From: Heliopora coerulea
Lineage: Eukaryota; Cnidaria; Anthozoa; Scleralcyonacea; Helioporidae
DNA: 64,000 nucleotides
Direction: 5' to 3'
Assembly: GCA_030142905.1 (NCBI GenBank)
Contig: JASJOG010000072.1
Span: 891,001 to 955,000, forward strand
Made by a program: the position numbers and the translations under genes. Positions 10,520 through 22,109 of this stretch are shown in pieces. Each line of letters begins with the position of its first letter. The first letter of the stretch is position 1. The notes below the pieces were generated by a model that was not told where the DNA came from, searched no databases, and worked only from the letters and a program-made list of their open reading frames with translations.

Positions 10520-10745
10520 GTAAGTTGGAACTCCCGACTTCCTAACTTTTAAGTTCCGACTTTTAAGTACGGGGTTCCAAGTTATGATTTCGGGTTCCGA
10601 CGTGGGAAGTCAGAATGTGGAAGTCGGAATTCCGAACTCACAAACCGCAGCTTGCAACTTGAAAATCGCACCTCGAAAATCGCAACTTGCAACTCGGCAC
10701 TCGGAACTTGGAAATAGATAGTTGGAAAATTGATAGTTGGATCGT
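10520..10745. repeat. Degenerate short-unit repeat with inverted halves
   Basis: Words such as TTCCGACTT, AAGTTCC and AAGTCGGAA, then AACTTGCAAC and AACTTGGAA, recur every 10-12 bases. The orientation flips in the middle. This is a decayed low-complexity or foldback array. Confidence 0.5.
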
Positions 10746-11300
10746 TAAATTTTGGTCAAAATTTGCTTTTCTAATGTTGTTCGAAATTCCTTCTGGTCAC
10801 TGGTTTATATTTAATTTACGTGTCTGGAAGATTAAAATAATAATAGAAAAGACAAAAGCCATAAGAATTGTAAAATTTTCATGTATACAAGGGTCAGAGC
10901 GGAGGAAACGAGGCTATACAATACATGGCTTGAATAAGCGTCAAATAAGGGGCTGATTACACGGGACTGGTCCGAAGTTAGACCGACACGACTTGAGACC
11001 GCTCCTCATACAAATCTCACTCAGTTCGGTTGTTGGACCGACACAAATGAGTTCAGACCGGTTTGAAGTCGGATCGGTACGAAATTTTCTTTATGAGAAC
11101 GCCAAATTTCTCCAGACCAACCATTGATGTGACGAACAAGAAAAGCATTGATGCTGGAAATTAACGAGAACTGGGAATGTGGTCAGAAATATTTGCAAGG
11201 ACATAGTTTTAGTTTCATCTTGGTCTCATGTAAACACTTCAGAAAATGTTCACATTGGTAGCGCTATGAATTCCTACCTGTCTCATATAATCACCTCCTA
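10746..11300. other. Non-coding stretch upstream of LINE C
   Basis: The only visible structure is the repeated GACCGACAC and GTCGGATCGG words at 10975-11075. They may belong to a decayed inverted-repeat element. Confidence 0.35.
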
Positions 11301-11323
11301 AGATTCGGGCAATTTTACATTCC

Positions 11324-12191
11324 GTGGAGAATGTAAAAACTGGAGTTCCACAAGGGTCAAATCTCGGTCCTTTGTTATTTCTAATTTATATAAATGATCT
11401 ACCTAACTGCCTAAGCAATTCCACCCCTAGTTTATTTGCTGATGATACTAATTTTACTGCAACTGGCACCTCCTCCCAAGAAATTGAAGAGAAATTAAAT
11501 AGAGAAATAAATAACGTGCATTCCTGGCTGCTAGCAAACAGATTATCATTGAATGTTAGCAAGACCGAATATATGATTATTGGATCTAAGCAAAGAATAT
11601 CACACATTGAAACCGACCCTCGTGTTTCTATTAGCAATCAAGTTATCAATCGTGTAGGCAACACCAAAACACTAGGTGTATTCATTGATGAAAATATATC
11701 ATGGGAAACGCATATTGAACATGTTTGCAAAAAAAGTCTCCAAAGGAATAGGTGTTTTACGGAGAGTAAAGGATGTAATTACTAAAGAATGTTTGGAAAG
11801 GTTATATAAGACTTTAGTGCTACCTCATTTGGATTATTGTTCCCTCGTATGGGACAACTGCGCCGACGACCTAAAAACACGGTTGCAAAAACTTCAGAAC
11901 AAAGCAGCTCGTGTAGTCACGGGAGACAGTTACTACTCATCAGCAACTAACACCTTGAAGAAATTGGGATGGAATACGCTTCAATGCAGAAGGGATGAAC
12001 AGTTGTTGTCACTAATTAACAAGTGCATGAGTGGAAACTCCCAATTAAGCCACTTATTTCATGTGTTAAATCGGGACTGTTATGATTTGAGAAGTAATAA
12101 CACTAAATTGTATTTACCCAAACCGAACACAAATGCCATGAAAAGAATTCTTGGGTATCGAGGCGCCATGATCTGGAACTCTTTCTCTTAA
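11324..12191 (+). pseudogene. LINE C ORF2 remnant: reverse transcriptase catalytic region plus C-terminal region, frameshifted
   Basis: The fragment starts inside the RT palm. GVPQGSNLGPLLFLIYINDLP and the catalytic LFADDTN (motif C type) are present, followed by NVSKTEYMIIGS and TLGVFIDENISWETHI. The frame then breaks: the first part is open to 11785 and the rest (VSKGIGVLRRVKD, LPHLDYCSLVWDNC, LGWNTLQCRRDEQL, ILGYRGAMIWNSFS) is read in another frame to 12191. The break coincides with a run of seven A at 11729-11735, so a one-base slip is the simplest cause. There is no proper start codon. The copy is inactive and cannot be functional without its 5' half. Confidence 0.85.
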
Positions 12192-12324
12192 AACAATTAA
12201 TTACACATCTTATTTTAATAGTCAAGATCTCTAACTTTTACCATTTTTATTCTTGTGCATAGTGTTTTAGCTGTAGATATTCCATTTTAATTGTAAATAT
12301 ATTCTCTTAATTACGTATTTTACT

Positions 12325-12374
12325 ACACGGCCCTATGAAAAGCAACCCCTTGTTGGATGATCAGGTTACCGTGT
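12325..12374 (+). other. LINE C 3'-terminal stem-loop
   Basis: ACACGG (12325-12330) pairs perfectly with CCGTGT (12369-12374) just before the tail. It has the same stem sequence and position as in LINE B. Confidence 0.6.
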
Positions 12375-12384
12375 CTAAAGATGT

Positions 12385-12385
<1 letters not shown>

Positions 12386-12440
<55 letters not shown>

Positions 12441-12441
12441 A
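12386..12441. repeat. (TAAA)n tail of LINE C
   Basis: About 14 tetranucleotide copies close the element. The unit differs from LINE B's (TTGA)n, although it is followed by ATCAATCAAA. Confidence 0.9.
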
Positions 12442-13191
12442 TCAATCAAAATGGGTTAACTACACCCCTGCAGAGGTCCAATGTCCGAGGTCAGAAATGG
12501 CCGTCTTCGACCATCCTAGGAATTACTCTTGAAACGTCAAACATGCTTTGTAGGTGACCACTATTTATGAATACTGTGCTTAGATCAGGGGTTTGCATTC
12601 CCAAGAAGGCCATCACGGACTTGGTCCGTATGTTAAATGCGCTGACGTTGAATATTCTCTCGAACCAGTTCCATTTCTGGGTTTTTTTTATTATTTTTTT
12701 ATGTTAAGATTAGCGTCTTAGCAATCAGCAGAGACGTAAAGCTTAATACAATCATATGTACATACAAAGCAAAAGATTTACATGTTTTATTTTGCTGGTC
12801 GGAAAGACGTCATATACAAAACGGATGAGCACAAGGAGCGGCGTTCTTGACCACTGAGATGACTAAGAGTAACTGTCAGGTGTTCTTTGGGGCACTTTAC
12901 CCAACGGCTTTCAGCAGGGATTACTGTAGTGGTTAGCGAAACCTGCCCCACAACACCTTTGTTCCGTAGTTTCACTAAAATATTGCGACGTGAAATGGAA
13001 TAACAGTATTTCAGACGGTTGAGGCCACCAAAACAAATTGACCCAGAATCTGATAAGGAATCGAAATCCCTCCAGTCTCCTCTTTTCAGTGCCTCACCTG
13101 CTAAAAGCCAAGGTAACGTCATTTGAATGAAACCGAAAAAAGCAATCTTCGTACATAATCTTCTCTCCTCTTTATATTCACCGTTAAATCC
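12442..13191. other. Downstream region of TXNL4B, probable 3' UTR, with one unassigned frame
   Basis: On the minus strand this is just beyond the TXNL4B stop. A 111-codon minus-strand frame with an ATG is open at 12787-13122, but I recognise no domain in it. It could be a chance frame inside the 3' UTR. Confidence 0.4.
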
Positions 13192-14482
13192 CTACACGTC
13201 TTTATACAGAAGGTCGTATTTTGGGATATTTTTCGGGTCAATAGGGCAAGTTACAATCAGTTTTCCCCTTATTGCTCCGCGGTAAAGGACCTCGATTAGG
13301 TCAATAAAGTCTTGCTTGGTTTTGAAGCTTCCTACGAACTTTGTATGGTCCGGGTTCCTGAAAGAGGTAAAGTCATCAATGTCAAGTAAAGTTATGATAG
13401 AAGGTCTTGAGTGACACTTTTCTTGCATTGAAACTCTAAGTAGGTTTAACCTACCCATAGTCAACCTTCATATGTTGGCCATTGAAAAAGAACACAGTTG
13501 CAGGAGTTAGAGTAATATCAAAATATTTTACATAAACTGGAACCTTATCCACCGGTACAATGTAGATCTCAGCCATTTTTGACAGGGCTTGGTTGGTCTT
13601 TGCAAGCTGTATAAGAATAACAATAATGATAACAAATATTTTAGTACCAATAAAAACACAATTATTTTAACAATGACATTAGCATGTATATATATATATA
13701 TATATATACATATATATTATTTAGGAATCACAGGAATCACAGTATTGACAATGAACAACAATGACTGTTGTGGCAGTTACAGTAAAATGTCTGAGACTGG
13801 GGCACATGTCTTGCATTGGTTATTGTTCATCCAGATAGTGTCCTGGCCTAGTTTGATCAACTTTCCCCAATGCAAAATCTCCATAACTTCCTTTGCAATG
13901 CTCATCTCAAGTTGGTAAGACATTTTGTGCGTACACAACTTATCTCTTTCATTCGCTTGTGCCACCAAAGTTATTCCATAGCTGGGTGTACTATCGGTCT
14001 CTAGTACTTGCCAAACGTTTTGAAGGCTTCAAAGGTGTAGTAAATGAAGATTGGAAGGGTAAAGTAATCTCTGTCTTGGCCCTAACAATAGCAATGACAA
14101 TGAACCATTGCCAACCAACCAACTGCCACGTCGTCAATGGACCATCTAACTAGCAGCTTATGAAACGTGCAATATTCACAGTCCAGCTTCTTCAAAATTG
14201 GTGTTTGAACATTGAATAGCTGAATAACTTCATTAGGCTGAAATCAATCGTTCTTAATTCACCAAACTCTACATCATATGCCTCGTGAATTTTCATGGAC
14301 ATGGTAACAGGTTTCCCATAACGCTAACTGAATTTATTGTTGGTACTCACAATGTTATCCAAAATCATACATTCTGCTTCATTTTCGCGCCCGAATCTCA
14401 GTACAAGCACTTTGTCTTCTGTACTTCGAATAGCATTATCTACTTCCTTTTTTGAACTAAGTTTACTTAAAATGTAGCTCAT
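13192..14482 (-). CDS. TXNL4B: Thioredoxin-like protein 4B (Dim1/Dim2-family splicing factor), complete, three exons
   Basis: Exons on the minus strand are 14482-14351, 13606-13455 and 13357-13192. All donors and acceptors are GT/AG (GTGAGT, ACAG; GTAGGT, TTTCAG), phases agree, and the spliced frame is 149 residues ending in TAG, the length I recall for vertebrate TXNL4B. Landmarks are the N-terminal [22 protein letters not shown], the middle [18 protein letters not shown], and the near-invariant C-terminal [31 protein letters not shown] and [12 protein letters not shown]. It has a thioredoxin fold without the redox CxxC pair, as usual for Dim proteins. The family works in the nucleus with U5/tri-snRNP proteins during pre-mRNA splicing. 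The [12 protein letters not shown] segment favours TXNL4B over the paralogue TXNL4A. Confidence 0.93.
13684..13718. repeat. (TA)n tract in TXNL4B intron 1
   Basis: Short AT dinucleotide run within the intron between exons 1 and 2. The rest of this 744-base intron shows no clear element. Confidence 0.8.
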
Positions 14483-16736
14483 CGTCCGCCAGACAAACAG
14501 CTCTCAACGAAAACAAGTATACGTATGCAGTAAGTGTTATGGTTGCACGGACGCCATTTTGAACCTCCGCTAAACTCTGGTAGGGAAGCCCTGGGTAACA
14601 AACTCGTGCAATATGTACTCGATCATAAATCTGTTCTTGGTCCATTTAACCCAGAAATGCCAATCTTCTAGTTGATTTAAATAGCAGTTGTTAAAATTTA
14701 AAAGCGTGGTTGCAACTACGCTTAAATTTCCTTCATCTTTGGTACTTAGCAATAACAACTTTAAACCCTGGGGTACAAAACCCTAGGGAGGAAGTTTCTT
14801 CTATAATGAAAGCATGATGGGTAAATTACAGTTTCGTGACCTCCGTTCGGTCCAAGTTGAAGTTCGAAGGGCAGAAACTAAGTTTTAGGTTGTACAGACG
14901 AGTTTCCTTGTGTAAGAGTTTTACGACGCGAAAAACAAACAAGATTTAAAAGCAGGTGTTGATGTACTATGACTGATACAGCCAACAGTGTCAGTGCAGA
15001 CCTGTCAGGTAAGAAGCTGTGAAGCGAAAGGAAAATATCGTGTGGGCTCTCAGCTATAAACAACTAAGTACAAATTATAATTACCTTACCACCGACGCTC
15101 CTTACTACGGTGGGTTTCCTGTTTACGAAGCGGCCCCATAGCCTTTAAAACGTATTAATTCCTTTGCTTTTTGACCGAAATTTAGTTGAAAGGGGAAAGA
15201 GAGATAGGCTTGGTTTGAAATTCGAGCGCTGATGCTGTCTGTCCGTTCTGAATTTAAAAAATCCTCAAAAAAAACCCCGAACATAAATTGTGGTCAAAAA
15301 GTAATAGGGGGGATCACTTGTTACAAATGGTTAAGTTAGCTTGACCCTGAACTTTGGAGTTAAGAGCTACGATAATGCCATTTGTTTGAACATTAGCCAC
15401 GGATTGTTGTTGACTGAGGAAGAACCTCATTACTTTTAGGAAGTTTTTTACCCCAGCGCGGGGAAGTTCATCCCGAGTATTTATTACAAGTGACGTCCGT
15501 CTTTTAAGTATATTGAAGAGATGAACATGAACAAACTCTAAACAAAATAAAATGTTTTCAAAATCCTTTTTCGCCTTCCTTTACGTAGCATACGCAAAGA
15601 GATGTCGCCCTTTCATTTTCAGGATGCATGTCTGCCGGATTTGTCAAAATTTCCTGTCGGTCTTTCATTTTTTTATCGTTCAGTATATGACTTATTCCAA
15701 ACTAAATTTTTTGGAAGTCTGGCTCGACGTGTTGTCTTGTTCGGCGGAACTTTCCTTAGAGTGTAACTAGATTTCTGTTTCACGTGTTTTTGGTTTGTAT
15801 TAGATTAGTGAACTCACAGAAGCTCAGTGTAAACAATGCGTTTAATCGAAACTTGTCCTAAGAGTAACTGCACAAACTTCTTGGGACTTCTTTGAAATTT
15901 ATGAACAAGATACTGCAAGACAACTAAAACGATTGGAGAACTAGAAAATAGATCAACTTATCCAAAGCATTGTATTATGTGGATTGAAGGATGGAAAATA
16001 TTTGCTTGTAAATAAGGTATGCAGTTGAGGCCAAGTTTCTTGTGAATGGATTGGACGTGGAATCCAATATTTCCGAGGGCACCATTGTGCCTCCTTTTCT
16101 TCATGTGCAGGAGTCCAACAGGAAAATTTATGTCCCAAAAATGTTAGCCTGAAAATGTGAATTCTATACATGTTCATTTGGAATTGCATCAAAACTTTCC
16201 AAATCTTCCCTTTCATTGTTGCTTATTCTAGTTATTGTGAAGCCTGAATGTAATGAAACAGTATACTTGTAGTTAATTCACTGAATAAACTCTTCCAAGT
16301 ATACCTTTTCATCATTACTCTATAGAGGTATTCTAAAGCCTAAATGTGATTAAATTTTTTGGGATTAGTTTTAAAGGATAACAAATTAACTATCAATGGG
16401 TGACAAAATGACATTAAAATTTCCAAAATCTTATGGATAGCACAACATTAAAGTAGAATATCATCATAGAAATTATATGGGAAATTATTGTATTCCTCTA
16501 ATTATCACCAAGGCTGAACCACACTTCCAGGTTGTAGTCTACTGCTGTGTCTGAATCTCTGCCAATTCTAGTGATTATGTCTTTTCCCCAGTTCTTCCAT
16601 TTGGCACCCTAAAAGGTTCTTGGCACCTTTTTCAACCTAGGTACCCTGTCAATTTGTGACATGTCTCTTATGACTATAACAGAAGCCATGCATGCTTGGC
16701 CTTGCCTATGGTTGTTCAACCACTTCATTCATGTTA
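14483..16736. other. Intergenic region between TXNL4B and the nuclear receptor
   Basis: It holds the presumed TXNL4B promoter and 5' UTR at its left end. No CpG-rich block, TATA element or other gene can be supported. The short frames at 14570-14758, 15552-15770 and 15953-16216 resemble nothing I know. Confidence 0.45.
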
Positions 16737-17325
16737 TACAGGGTGATTCAAAAAGAATACACCAAAATCATCACGCAATATTTCAAAAATGAAAAACAAT
16801 AGAAAACTCAAGTTTTTATTTCATGCTTTACAAGTGCTCAATGTGGCCACCACCGGCGCCACTTGCTTGACGTGTAGACTTATGCAGGCTCCCCTCAAAC
16901 GCATTGTGAATCTTCTCCACTTGCTCTTCTGAAACACGTGGTCTTCCAGGACTCTTTCCTTTACACAGGCATCCAGTCTCTTTAAACTGTGTAACCCACC
17001 ATCGAATGCTCTCACGATGGAGCGGATCAATGCCAAATTCTGTTCTAAAAGCACGCTGCACTGTGACAATGGCATCTGTTTTCGCAAACTCAAGCACACA
17101 AAATGCCTTCTGCTGAGGAGTCGCCATTTTGAGGATAAATAAACATGTGGTCTTCGTACAATTGAACGGCACCAGAAGGATTACGTAACCACAGCGGTGA
17201 AATTGACACCCAATCAAACTTGGATAACTCCTCTATCAAATGACCACTGATTCAGTCCATTACAATGCTTTAGAACTGAATAAATGCATGATGATTTTGG
17301 CATATTCTTTTTGAATCACCCTGTA
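16737..17325. mobile_element. Non-autonomous mariner/IS630-type element with TA duplication
   Basis: Inverted ends of about 36 bp begin CAGGGTGATTCAAAAAGAAT on both sides (16739 and, inverted, 17323). TA is present directly outside each end (16737-16738 and 17324-17325), the Tc1/mariner target duplication. The body of about 585 bp holds a transposase remnant on the minus strand. Confidence 0.9.
16828..17127 (-). pseudogene. Internally deleted mariner-type transposase, N-terminal helix-turn-helix only
   Basis: From the ATG at 17127 the 99-residue frame gives MATPQQKAFCVLEFAKT, then RRESIRWW-like and QFKETGCLCKGKSPGRPR, the paired-type helix-turn-helix of a widespread metazoan mariner-like family. 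After SEEQVEKIHNAFEGS the frame runs through a short junction into GGHIEHL and a stop. In related full-length transposases I recall HIEHL as the extreme C-terminus. The catalytic DDE/D core is therefore missing and the element could only move in trans. No intron is needed, and the frame upstream of this ATG is probably untranslated. Confidence 0.8.
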
Positions 17326-18525
17326 TTAAGGGAAAAATGGATAAGTGATCCATACTTGTGTCATCCTGCAATTTGGTAATTACCACTGAAGAGACAATTT
17401 CTTCACTATCATAATTATTGATTTATATTCATGTATCTGACTATCAAAAACCAACGTACTGAGTAGTGAACCCATGAACAATAGCTCCTGCAGCTTCCTT
17501 CCATAAATATCAGTGTTTTGGCCTGTTTTTTCCTCGATAAAGTGATAATCATCCCAAATGATATTGAGATTGGAAACATGTCATCCCTCCCAATATATCC
17601 TTTATAAACATTTTACCCTTTGAGCATCTGTCAACATGCTCAACTCATGGTCAATTTATGTCATATAAATTAATTTTTTAATGGAAAAACTGTTAAATTC
17701 AGTATTGAACAACCAGATTCTGAAATAATTATTCTGTTCATGTTTCTATTTAATCTACCTATGATAAGAGTGTATGGACACATCCTTACATGAAAAGGTA
17801 TATTTATCCAGACAAATAAAAAATTATCTTCTGATTATTGCAAGCAGCATCACACAGATTTAAGTTCTGATCCAACTTACATATGCATTTTTATATCTAT
17901 CTAGATGGTGCTAGTATTACCCAGGGCTAGGTGATTAATCAAAGTTTACCAATACTTTTATTACATAACCACCCATAAAACTGTTCTGCTTACAGCAATA
18001 ATTTTGGTGATTTATGTAACAAAGTTATGCTCTCACAGGACCGTTCACTATGAGCCTGGGATATGTATTATTATTAAAGGTATGTGGACCCTCAATTTGA
18101 AAGGGAATCTGCATAGTGGAGGTCAGATATTAACTGAATGTCCTTTAGTTTTGAGTTTGTCATTACTGGTCATAATTTTACATGATTTCATTCATAAACA
18201 TGCTGTTATTTTTTAAGACTTAAATGAACATTTTGGGGTATTTGTCAAATTTTGTGCACATCACCCAAAGAATATAGTGTGATACAGAAGCATTCTTCAC
18301 CAGTGCTCATGGAGACTCTTGCAATTGACATATATGGTGGTTTGCTATGTGTAGTATTATGTGAAATATGTCAAAATATTGTTATATGGATTTTTGTATA
18401 TATTGCCCAGCTTTTATATTCCAAAAATATTTCCAAACTGGCAATTTTTATATGAAATCAACCAAAATAGTTCCATAAAATTTTTAATATTGAATTACTC
18501 ATCTTGTCATTATTTTGTTTTTTAG
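17326..18525. other. Upstream region or 5' intron of the nuclear receptor gene, with one candidate exon
   Basis: AT-rich sequence. The interval 18039-18079 is bounded by an acceptor (TCTCACAG) and a donor (GTATGT). It would join exon 18526 in phase and add TVHYEPGICIIIK. It has no ATG in that frame, so it cannot be the first coding exon. This is weak support only. Confidence 0.3.
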
Positions 18526-21500
18526 ATGGTCAGGATCTGCCTTATGACCCTAGAAGTACTCCTCCAATTACCACTTTAACCCAACACCTCATTTATCCTC
18601 AACCGTTAATTCAAGCAACTGCTCTCCCAGTTCCCCTGAACTTCACTGGGCAGCAGGTTGTCCTCTCAGCCCCACCTTATTACACTCCATTCCCTTACCA
18701 TCAGCATTTGATTTCATCCACCAACTCACAAGTATCCTATTTAAAGCCTTCATCTCTGTTCCACGAATCTGTTATTCAAACTATATCCTCTGATCATGAG
18801 CAACAAAGTCCAGGAGATGGACCAAGCCCTGCTAAAAAAGCAATGCCTGGTACACATTTTGCACCCAAAATAGAGGCCTTATCCCCTACTGAGCTGCCTG
18901 TGTCAAAACAACTTACCATCTCACGGCATTCAGAGGTGGGGTCACCTGCACCTCCTGAACAAACCGCATTCAGCTTCTCTAACCATTTATCAGTTTTCAA
19001 CCAACGGGGACCAAAAGCAGAGAAAGTTTCAGACACTCACCTTGATCATCCCACTTGCTTAACCCAAAACTACACAAAAAATGAAAACAGCCATCATCCA
19101 AGACAGTCAAATGTTCGGATGTCTCCCAATCCACCATCTCTTTCACTCTCCATCCTTACCCAGCCTCCAGGAGGGCAAACTAGTAGCACATCAAGTGAGC
19201 CAAATGAAGATAATTCAAGTCAGGGGATTGAGAGCCAGCCTACTTCATGTGTAATATGTGGAGACAAAGCAACAGGACATCACTATGGAGTAACAAGTTG
19301 TGAAGGCTGCAAAGGTTTTTTCAAGAGAACAGTGCAAAACAAGAAAATCTACACATGCCGCAACCTTTCAAAAGATTGCCCAATTGATAAGAGACACAGA
19401 AATCGATGCCAGTACTGTCGGTTTCAGAAGTGTATCATAGCAGGCATGCTAAAGGAAGGTAAGTTTCTTATCCAGTTGTTGTAATATTGTCTGATTATTA
19501 ATTAAAGGGATTATCTCTTCAAATTAAATTTTTGGCTTGTGGTCTTGAGGGAGAAAAATGAAAGTGGTGTAGAGATGAGAACTTGCAGTATCCTTTGTCA
19601 AACTGATAACCAAGTATCCCTTAGTTTCCCTTAAGTATCCCTTATGACCTGAATGTATCGTTTTTACTTGGAAAGTTTATGAGTTGTGCATTCTCAGACC
19701 ACGTTAAAAATGCTCTCAAAAAGGCCAGTTCATTTCATGACAAAGCCTCCAGAAAATAGCTTAAAGAGAGCAAAAAATTAACTTTATTGATTAGAACATT
19801 GGTATTTTGTTACATTTCAGTGTGATTTTTCAACTTTATACTCACATTTTTGACCCATTCCTGCCAAGTTAGCTATCTGGCACATGCACTTGGTGAATAC
19901 AATATTCTGGCATGACTCATAGTAAGACAGAAAAATGAACCATGGGTAGCAATGGGTTGAAAAATATTTTCATTTTATCAATATGTAACAAAACATCTCT
20001 TTGTTTTCTGTGTTTGTTTGAAATTATTTTGGTAGACTTTTCAGGAATTTCCCCAAAGGATGTCACTTGAATTTCATTTCATTGTATTTGATTTATTTAA
20101 TCCCTTCATAACCTTGTTTGGAGTTAAAAAGTGAATAAATGGGATGGGACGTTTAAAAAATTCTTAAATGGGGGGAGATGTAGGTTTACCATTGCCGAGG
20201 GATGATTTGACCCAAACCCTAACTCTAACCCTGACCCTAAATGCTAATCCTTACCCTAATCCTTACCCTAATCCTTTTTCAAGTTTCCCCCAGAAAGATG
20301 ATATTCATCTTTTTAAGGACATTTTCAAAATTGATGCTATTTATCTTTTCGGGGTTGAGACTGTGTTGTGAGAGAGCAACCGCGAACAAGTTCAAACAAC
20401 AACCGCGAACAAGAGAGCAACATGCGAACAAGTTCCAACGTTAAACGTTGAACTTTCATTTCACTTCTGTAGCTGTTCGTGAAGATCGAACACCTGGTGG
20501 AAAACACAAGAATGCCAACTTGCTTAAACTCAAAATCCCCTTGCCCGAAGCGCTTGTGGAGAAGCCAGAAGTTTCTTCTTGGAAACCCCAACTTATCGAA
20601 GAGTTCCTCCAGGTCGATCGTTCTGCTGCAGTGCCTCTGTTTGACCAAGTATCCGATACCAAAGACTTTCAAACTGACACGATCAATCAGCTCATACAAC
20701 TAGCCGACTGGCAGATTAGCGATGTTTTAAAATGGTTTCAGAATCTCGCTTTCCTTCAGGACGTATGCACAGAGGATAGGAAGGTCTTGGTTAAGAATTC
20801 CTTGATGGAGTTGCTTGCGTTGGGTCTTGCCCGGCGCTCTGTCGACTTAAATGACAAACTGATGTTGGGTCAAGGAGTTTACTTGCACCACGCCGCTGCA
20901 AGCGAAGCGGGAATTGGAGATATTGCTCAGAGAATTTTACAACTTGCTGGTAAAGTGAACGAACTTAAGCTGGACGAAGCTGAATATGTTTGCTTAACCA
21001 TCATAGTTCTCTTAAATCCTGGTAGGTGTTAATGTTAAATTTGTGGTTTAGCGTTATGTAGGGTAGCTGGATTGTGTGGTGTGTTTTTGATATGGTATAT
21101 AGGGGGACGGTTGGTGATCTTGTGTGGTGTGATTTTCGTGAAGTAAACAATGACGTTTTGTTTTCTGGGGTTTTGTTTTGTGATGAGTGGTGTAACGTGA
21201 TATGGTGTAATGATATAGTGTGACCTTTGAAGCTTCATGCAATTTGCTTCTTCTGGTGTAATGTCAATTGAAGTAATCGTGTATGGTGAGAGAAGGCGGT
21301 TTTTGTTCTTCAGCATTTTTGATTTAGCAGATGATGTTTAGTTGAGAAAGAAATGCTGGCTAGATGTGACGCAGCAATGTAGCCTGTGTGGTGTGGTATT
21401 ATCAAATAACACAGGATTAGTGGGGAAGGAAAGGGAAAAAGGAAAAGGAAAGAGAAGAGAAGAGTGGAGGAGAAAAGGGAAGGGCAGAGAGCAGAACAGA

Positions 21501-22109
21501 AGGGAAGAAAAGGGAGAGGAATGAAATGGTATGGAAGGAAAGGGAAGGGACGGGAAGGGAAGGGACAGGAATGGAAGGGACGGGAAGGGAAGGGACGGGA
21601 GGGACGGGACGAGACAAAAGGAGAAGCAAAGAGAAGGCAAGGGAAAGGAATACAAGAGAAGAGAAGTTGAGGTGAGATGAGGTGAGATGGCTCTAGTGGA
21701 GAAGTGAGAAGTAAGTCGATATGAAAAGGTAAATGATGATTATTAAGAAGCGAGATTAAGAGAAGAGGGATGAAATTTTCCGTAAGAAAAAAAAGAAAAG
21801 GCATTTTTCCGTTGTGCCGCTTCTTCATCCTAAAGCCAAGTTTTTGACTTCTCTTTAAAAGACATCAAAGGTTTGAAAAATCAAGAGCTGATTGAACGTC
21901 TTCAAGACACTGTGCACACTACTATGCAGGAATACCTAACCCACCGCTATCCCGACCAACCAAACAGATTCGGTAATGTCTTGCTGCGTTTACCAGAACT
22001 CCGTTCAATCAGTACAAAAATCACCGAACGTTTGTTCTTGTTGAACTTGACAAAACACGTCAGCGTTAACTCTTGGTTAAACGAGTTCTTGTACGCTTCT
22101 ACCAAGTAA
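18526..22109 (+). CDS. Orphan-type nuclear receptor, NR6/NR5-like (HR4/GCNF-like); 5' coding exon not found
   Basis: Exons are 18526-19458, 20473-21021 and 21862-22109 (TAA), joined in phase by GT/AG sites to give 576 or more residues. The first 240 or so residues are a Pro/Ser/Thr-rich A/B region. The DNA-binding domain follows: [20 protein letters not shown] with P-box CEGCKG, then CRNLSKDC and CQYCRFQKC. The carboxy extension after the splice reads [15 protein letters not shown], close to the insect HR4/GCNF style. The ligand-binding domain has [25 protein letters not shown] and an AF-2 helix with WLNEFL. It should act in the nucleus as a DNA-binding transcription factor. The second zinc finger has six residues between its first two cysteines, where most receptors have five. 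The first exon begins with two bases of a split codon, so an upstream exon with the ATG must exist. NR5 or an NR2-like assignment remains possible. Confidence 0.85.
20214..20276. repeat. Degenerate telomere-like repeats in nuclear receptor intron 1
   Basis: CCCTAA-type units with variants (CCCTGA, CCTTAC) occur 200 bases before exon 20473. They are followed at 20370-20440 by a short tandem of CGCGAACAAG words. Confidence 0.7.
21417..21670. repeat. Long homopurine tract in nuclear receptor intron 2
   Basis: About 250 bases of almost pure A/G on the plus strand with GGAAGGGAC-type units. Translated minus-strand frames (FPSLPF repeats) are artefacts of composition. Confidence 0.9.

Larger units (their letters stand above)
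11301..12441 (+). mobile_element. LINE C, 5'-truncated non-LTR retrotransposon copy with tandem tail
   Basis: Plus-strand copy of the L2/CR1-like type. It has a reverse transcriptase fragment, a 3' UTR, a terminal stem-loop at 12325-12374 and a (TAAA)n tail at 12386-12441. It lacks the endonuclease and the N-terminal half of the RT. Confidence 0.85.

Noticed and set aside
12787..13122. 111-codon minus-strand frame with ATG
   Set aside because: It lies just downstream of the TXNL4B stop on the same strand, probably in its 3' UTR, and resembles no family I know.
21310..21828. Pro/Ser/Phe-rich and Gly/Glu/Lys-rich frames
   Set aside because: Products of the homopurine tract composition in a nuclear receptor intron. 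No splice or start support.
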